Assembly: GCA_963920575.1 (NCBI GenBank)
Contig: OY986970.1
Coordinates: 2,509,654 to 2,573,653, forward strand
DNA from: Narthecium ossifragum
Taxonomy: Eukaryota > Streptophyta > Magnoliopsida > Dioscoreales > Nartheciaceae
Direction: 5' to 3'
Length of the DNA stretch: 64,000 nucleotides
The stretch's first letter is position 1. Every line of letters starts with the position of its first letter. This document shows positions 60,245 through 64,000 of this stretch, piece by piece. A model generated the notes under the pieces. The model ran no database searches. It was not told where the DNA came from and worked only from the letters and a program-made list of their open reading frames with translations. The translations under genes and the position numbers were made by a program.

Positions 60245-62767
60245 CTATGTGCTGCGATTGAGAGGTGGAAGTTGGATCCTATGCTTTTGCATTTTTTGAA
60301 AACGTTGCAAAATGACTTCGTTCTCAATAGTTTCAAAAATTTCCCGCTCGATGTATACCACCATGCAATCATTCATCCATTCATCCCCCATCTTATTACG
60401 TAAATCAGACTTGACAATTTTCATCGAAGAGAAGACTCTCTCAACGGTTGCAGTCGCAACTGGTAAGACCAATGGCAACTCAATAAGAAGATTAACCAAT
60501 GGAAATAGAGCATTATTTCTAATCTCAACCATCTTTACAGCAAGACTTCCAATATCTTGAAGTCTAGAAAAATCATCATTTCTTCTAACATCTCCAATGT
60601 AGGTGTTAAGCTGATCTCTAAGGATCATACGATCAGCTGCTGTGAAATCCTCTTCATAAAGTTCAGCAAGACGACATAACTTAGCATGGTCAAATGCTGA
60701 GAATGAGTTTCTTGGATCAAGGCATGCTATGCAAAGAAGTAACTCTGTACTTGCTTCTGTGAAACGATGATTCATCTCTTGAGCGATGAAATCAATAACT
60801 TGGAAAAATACTTCAACACGAAAATGGTGCATATAAGTAATATTTTGCCCTCCACGCCTCGAACGACCGCGAGTTGGTATAATATCTTCCATATTTGGTA
60901 CACTAATAGAATTATCGACACAGAAAGTTTTGACTTCTTCCAAAAATTCATTCCATTTTGTCTCCCTCAAATCCTGCAACCGTTCCTTCACTACTCCAAC
61001 CAAACTCATAGCATTAACTATGTCTTGATCCTTTCGCTGCAAGACCTGTGACAATTCATTCGTAATTCCCATTATATCCCTCATCAAATGCACAGTGAAT
61101 ACAAACTCAAAGCTTTCCATCTTATCCATCAAACTCATAGCCATGGATCTTTGTTCTGACTGAACTCCATCATCTTTTATGTTTTCAAGCACATCCAACA
61201 CTGATGACCACATAGTGAAAAGACGGATTATTGTAAGGTGATGTGAACCCCAGCGAGTATCACCTACAATATTATGGGAATTAAAAACTTATAAAAAAAG
61301 AAATAAAATATTTGAAGAGATTTAGTAATTAACGAGTAATCACATGGTCGTGCGAGACTGATTTCTTGATTTTTGCCTCTTCCACTAGAAATCTCTCCCT
61401 TGTCCAACCGATCCACTAAATTCTCATGATGACTTTGGCGAAGAGTATCTTTTCTTTTACAAGAAGCTCCGACCATATTCACAATCAAACAAGTGTAATT
61501 AAAAAAATCACCAACTTGTAAGTTATTCTTTGCAATAGCCACAACAACCAATTGAAGTTGGTGAGCAAAACAATGGATATAGATAGCAGAAGGATTGTCC
61601 CGCAAAAATAAGCTACTTTAACCCATTGAACTCCCCTCTCATGTTTGATGCTCCATCATACCCTTGACCTCTCAATCTGGATATTGATAACCCGTGTTTT
61701 GCAAACAATCCATCTATAGCATTTTTTAAAGATGGAGAGCAAGTGTCAGCAACATGTTCCACACCAAGAAACCTTTCAATTACTTGTCCACGTTTGTTCA
61801 CATATCTTAAAACCACTGCCATTTGCTCCTTCACTGAATTATCTCGCGACTCATCAACCATAAGAGAAAAAAATCCTTCCCCAATATCATTAATGATCGC
61901 AAGTGTGGTCTCCGTTGCACAAGCATTCACCAATTCCTTTTGAGTTTTCGGAGAAGTCATTTGGTTGTTTCCAGGGGCATTAACCATAACTGTTTTAGCA
62001 ATCTTTTCATCACGTAAGCTGTACCATTCCAAAAGTTCAAGAAAGTTGCCTTTTCTCAATGAACTCTCACACTCATCATGACCACGAAAAGCTAATCCCT
62101 GCACCAAAAGAAAACGAATGCAATCTAAAACCGATGTTAAACGAATGCGATATGCATTCTCTTGGTCATGCCCATGTGTGGAAAATATGTGCGACACACT
62201 TTGCCGCTGATTTCTGAGTATTTCACATTTTTCTCTAGCTTCATTATGAAAACTATTATGGGCACCAACATGTTCACCAAATTTTTCTATTGCATTTTTC
62301 CAATTGTTGAATCCTGTACATGTAAACACATCTCCTCCGCCTTGTTCTCCTTGAGATTTCCTAAACAGATAACACCATAAACAATATGCCGCATCCTTTG
62401 ATACACTGTATTCCAACCACTCATAGTCTTTAAACCATGTCTCCCTAAAACTCCTCATATCTTTTCCATATTTTTTCTTGGGAAAATTATGACCAAACGG
62501 TTGACAAGGGCCTTTGATCAAGTACCCCCTACGAATTCCATCCCTAATCCCAGCATCATATGTTTCAATGGGTTTACGCAACCCTGGATCACCAACAATA
62601 TCATTCAAGTGATTCAACCCTGAGTCACCAATAATATCATTCGAATTAATTAAACTAGTTCGGGATTTTTTTGAACTAGTATTCTCTGAAGAAGTATGCA
62701 AGTCATGAGCATTAGACGATTCACCGCTTGGTCTGTTTCGTGGTTGTTTTATCACAAACTTATCCAT
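60245..62767 (-). CDS. hAT transposase (TTF-zinc-finger / ZMYM1-like), one frameshift
   Basis: Read on the minus strand from ATG 62767. A 102-nt intron (61264-61343, borders CCAT/GTGATT and TTGTAG/GTGATA) joins exon 1 (61344-62767) to exon 2 (60245-61263). The first part has the TTF-type zinc-finger region (FGHNFPKKKYG, SVSKDAAYCLWCYLF). The DUF4371/RNase H-like region follows (FFSLMVDESRDNSVKEQMAV, RGQGYDGASNMRGEFNGLK, IYIHCFAHQLQLVV) and then the C-terminal hAT dimerization motif (LPLVLPVATATVERVFSSMK). About 813 residues if intact. One extra base near 61615, just after FNGLK, breaks the frame and creates a stop; total exon length becomes divisible by three when it is dropped. The intron length is 80 bases by these coordinates (the border positions are the firmer statement). 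Probably not autonomous now. Confidence 0.88.
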
Positions 62768-63269
62768 TATCTAAATCAAACAAAACAAATATATAAATAA
62801 AAATACAACAATTAGAAATCAAACTAATCAATTATAAATATTTTATAAATTATCAAATAATTAACTAAATCCTAACAAATAAATTATCAATCCTAACATT
62901 AACAAATAATTAACTAAATCAATTAAATTTTTTTTAAAAAAAAACATACCTGGCTGCCTAGTGCGTAGTGGCTACTCTGCTTCAGACCCTCTGTTCTCTG
63001 TGCAACAGACTGAACTGAACAGAGAGGAGGCAGGGGCAGCCGTGGTCCGTGGAGGCGTGGCCGCGTGGACCCGTGGTCCGTAGAGCCGTGGAGGAGTCCG
63101 AAGGGTGTCGCCGTCGGGAGAGATGGGTTGGGGCTGGGAAAGTGGGAAGAGAGGAGCGGTGCTGCGGTGGGCCGGCACCACTCACCAGGGGATGAGGCGA
63201 GGCGAGGATGGCGGAGCGGCGGAGGCGGAGTTGGGGATGAGGAGGAGAGGAGGCGAAGGGGCGGGCGCG

Positions 63270-63500
63270 GGTCTAGGTCTAGCTACTAGTCCGAGTCCGA
63301 GGAGGTGAAGCCGTGAAGAGGCGGGCGCTGCCGCGCGGGTTAGTCCGAGTCCGAGGGGCAGGGGCGGGCGCGGCGCGGGTTAGTCCGAGTCCGAGGGGTG
63401 GGCACGGCGCGGGTTAGTCCGAGTCCGAGCCTCCGAGGGGGAGGGGCGGGTTAGTCCGATTTCGAGTCCGAGGGGGGGGGGGGGGGGGGGGGGGTTTGGG
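63270..63500. repeat. GC-rich tandem repeats in hAT right arm
   Basis: GGGTTAGTCCGAGTCCGAGG recurs four to five times with GGCGGGCGCGGCGC-type spacers, and a run of about 20 G follows near 63471-63493. It lies between the transposase promoter side and the right inverted repeat. Short open frames here are compositional. Confidence 0.75.
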
Positions 63501-63567
63501 GTTTCCGGCGTCGCCGGGGGGGCGGCCGCCCCCCCTCGCCCCCCTTGGTTCCGCCACTGTTTATATG

Positions 63568-64000
63568 AATATAGGTATGAACTTTGCTCTAAATACCAAT
63601 TGTTAGCAGATTATACCGTCATGTTATGATCTTCTATTTTATATTCATGTAAAACGATAATATAATGTAGAAATAAATCATCGTAATATGAGGATCATGG
63701 TTGTCTTCGCTGCACCGTCTACATCCAATTGGCCTTACCGATGGTGTTGCTTGTGAAATTGACGATATTGCAAGATCCCAGCATCGATCTATGCAATATA
63801 TAGCATGATGTGGCCAATACAATTGGATCCTTTCAGGAGATCGAGATTAGGATCCGAACCGGTTCAGATATGAAATTGGGTAATTGGTTCCTACTTGATT
63901 CGGATTTCAGGAAATTGGGTTCGATCGAGCGACACTCGATTCAGTCCAACCAGGCTGCAGCCAAATTCGGCTTACTCGCTCCTAATAACGCCAGGCTGGA
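63568..64000. other. Right-edge sequence, no gene recognised
   Basis: Unique-looking AT-rich sequence. Near 63850-63980 there are GAACCGGTTC and several TCGGAT/GATTCGG-like words, but no ORF with recognisable similarity. Confidence 0.4.

Larger units (their letters stand above)
60078..63567. mobile_element. hAT transposon with exact 8-bp target duplication
   Basis: The element spans 60086-63559 (3474 bp). Terminal inverted repeats read CAGTGGCGGAACCAGG at the left and CAGTGGCGGAACCAAGG when the right end is reverse-complemented. TTTATATG lies at both 60078-60085 and 63560-63567, a perfect 8-bp duplication typical of hAT. It carries one transposase gene on the minus strand and a GC-rich right arm with tandem repeats. 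The identical duplications suggest a fairly recent insertion. Confidence 0.93.

Noticed and set aside
63065..63308. Frames in the hAT right arm
   Set aside because: Driven by GC-rich tandem repeats and overlapping on both strands.

Overview
This is nuclear DNA of a flowering plant. The evidence is intron-rich genes with GT-AG splicing, plant-only families (plastid sigma factor, RAX-type R2R3-MYB, SHAQKYF MYB, neprosin) and a dense mix of hAT, LTR, LINE and MITE sequence. Several first exons are very GC-rich (RGG-box gene, RRM gene, MED6), which would fit a non-grass monocot, but the species cannot be named from this window. All exon boundaries are read by eye from splice sites, frame and remembered family conservation; no search was run.

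Layout. 1-2.9 kb holds the 5' half of an RGG-box RNA-binding protein (minus strand, running off the left edge). It is divergent from a mitochondrial LpxA-type UDP-GlcNAc acyltransferase (3.8-7.6 kb, plus), which has a nonautonomous hAT element in one intron. A one-repeat SHAQKYF MYB follows (11.7-13.0 kb, plus), then a two-RRM RNA-binding protein (16.2-20.9 kb, minus), a plastid RNA polymerase sigma factor (21.7-24.4 kb, minus) and a divergent tRNA-Val(UAC) at 24.6 kb. 24.7-32.9 kb is repeat-rich: a 2.58-kb solo LTR with a perfect 5-bp target duplication, Helitron-like repeats and a cluster of degenerate roughly 100-bp repeats.

Myo-inositol oxygenase (33.0-36.1 kb, plus) is followed by a carboxylesterase pseudogene that has lost its nucleophile segment (36.6-37.2 kb, minus), MED6 (37.7-40.3 kb, minus), and a broken plant-mobile-domain-like gene whose first intron is filled with an array of GATAA palindromes (41.1-43.4 kb, minus). 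Next come a neprosin-family secreted protein that seems to lack both catalytic glutamates (45.5-47.7 kb, plus) and a RAX-type R2R3-MYB (50.3-51.8 kb, plus). The right end is mobile DNA: a 5'-truncated LINE with an aged target duplication, a CCTAGGCGG-rich inverted-repeat element with a nearly identical 145-bp tandem duplication, an old LTR related to the first, and a 3.47-kb hAT transposon with exact 8-bp duplications and one frameshift.

The genes are independent transcription units with no common pathway. Three products would act in organelles or outside the cell: LpxA (mitochondrial lipid A-like precursor), the sigma factor (plastid transcription) and neprosin (secreted).
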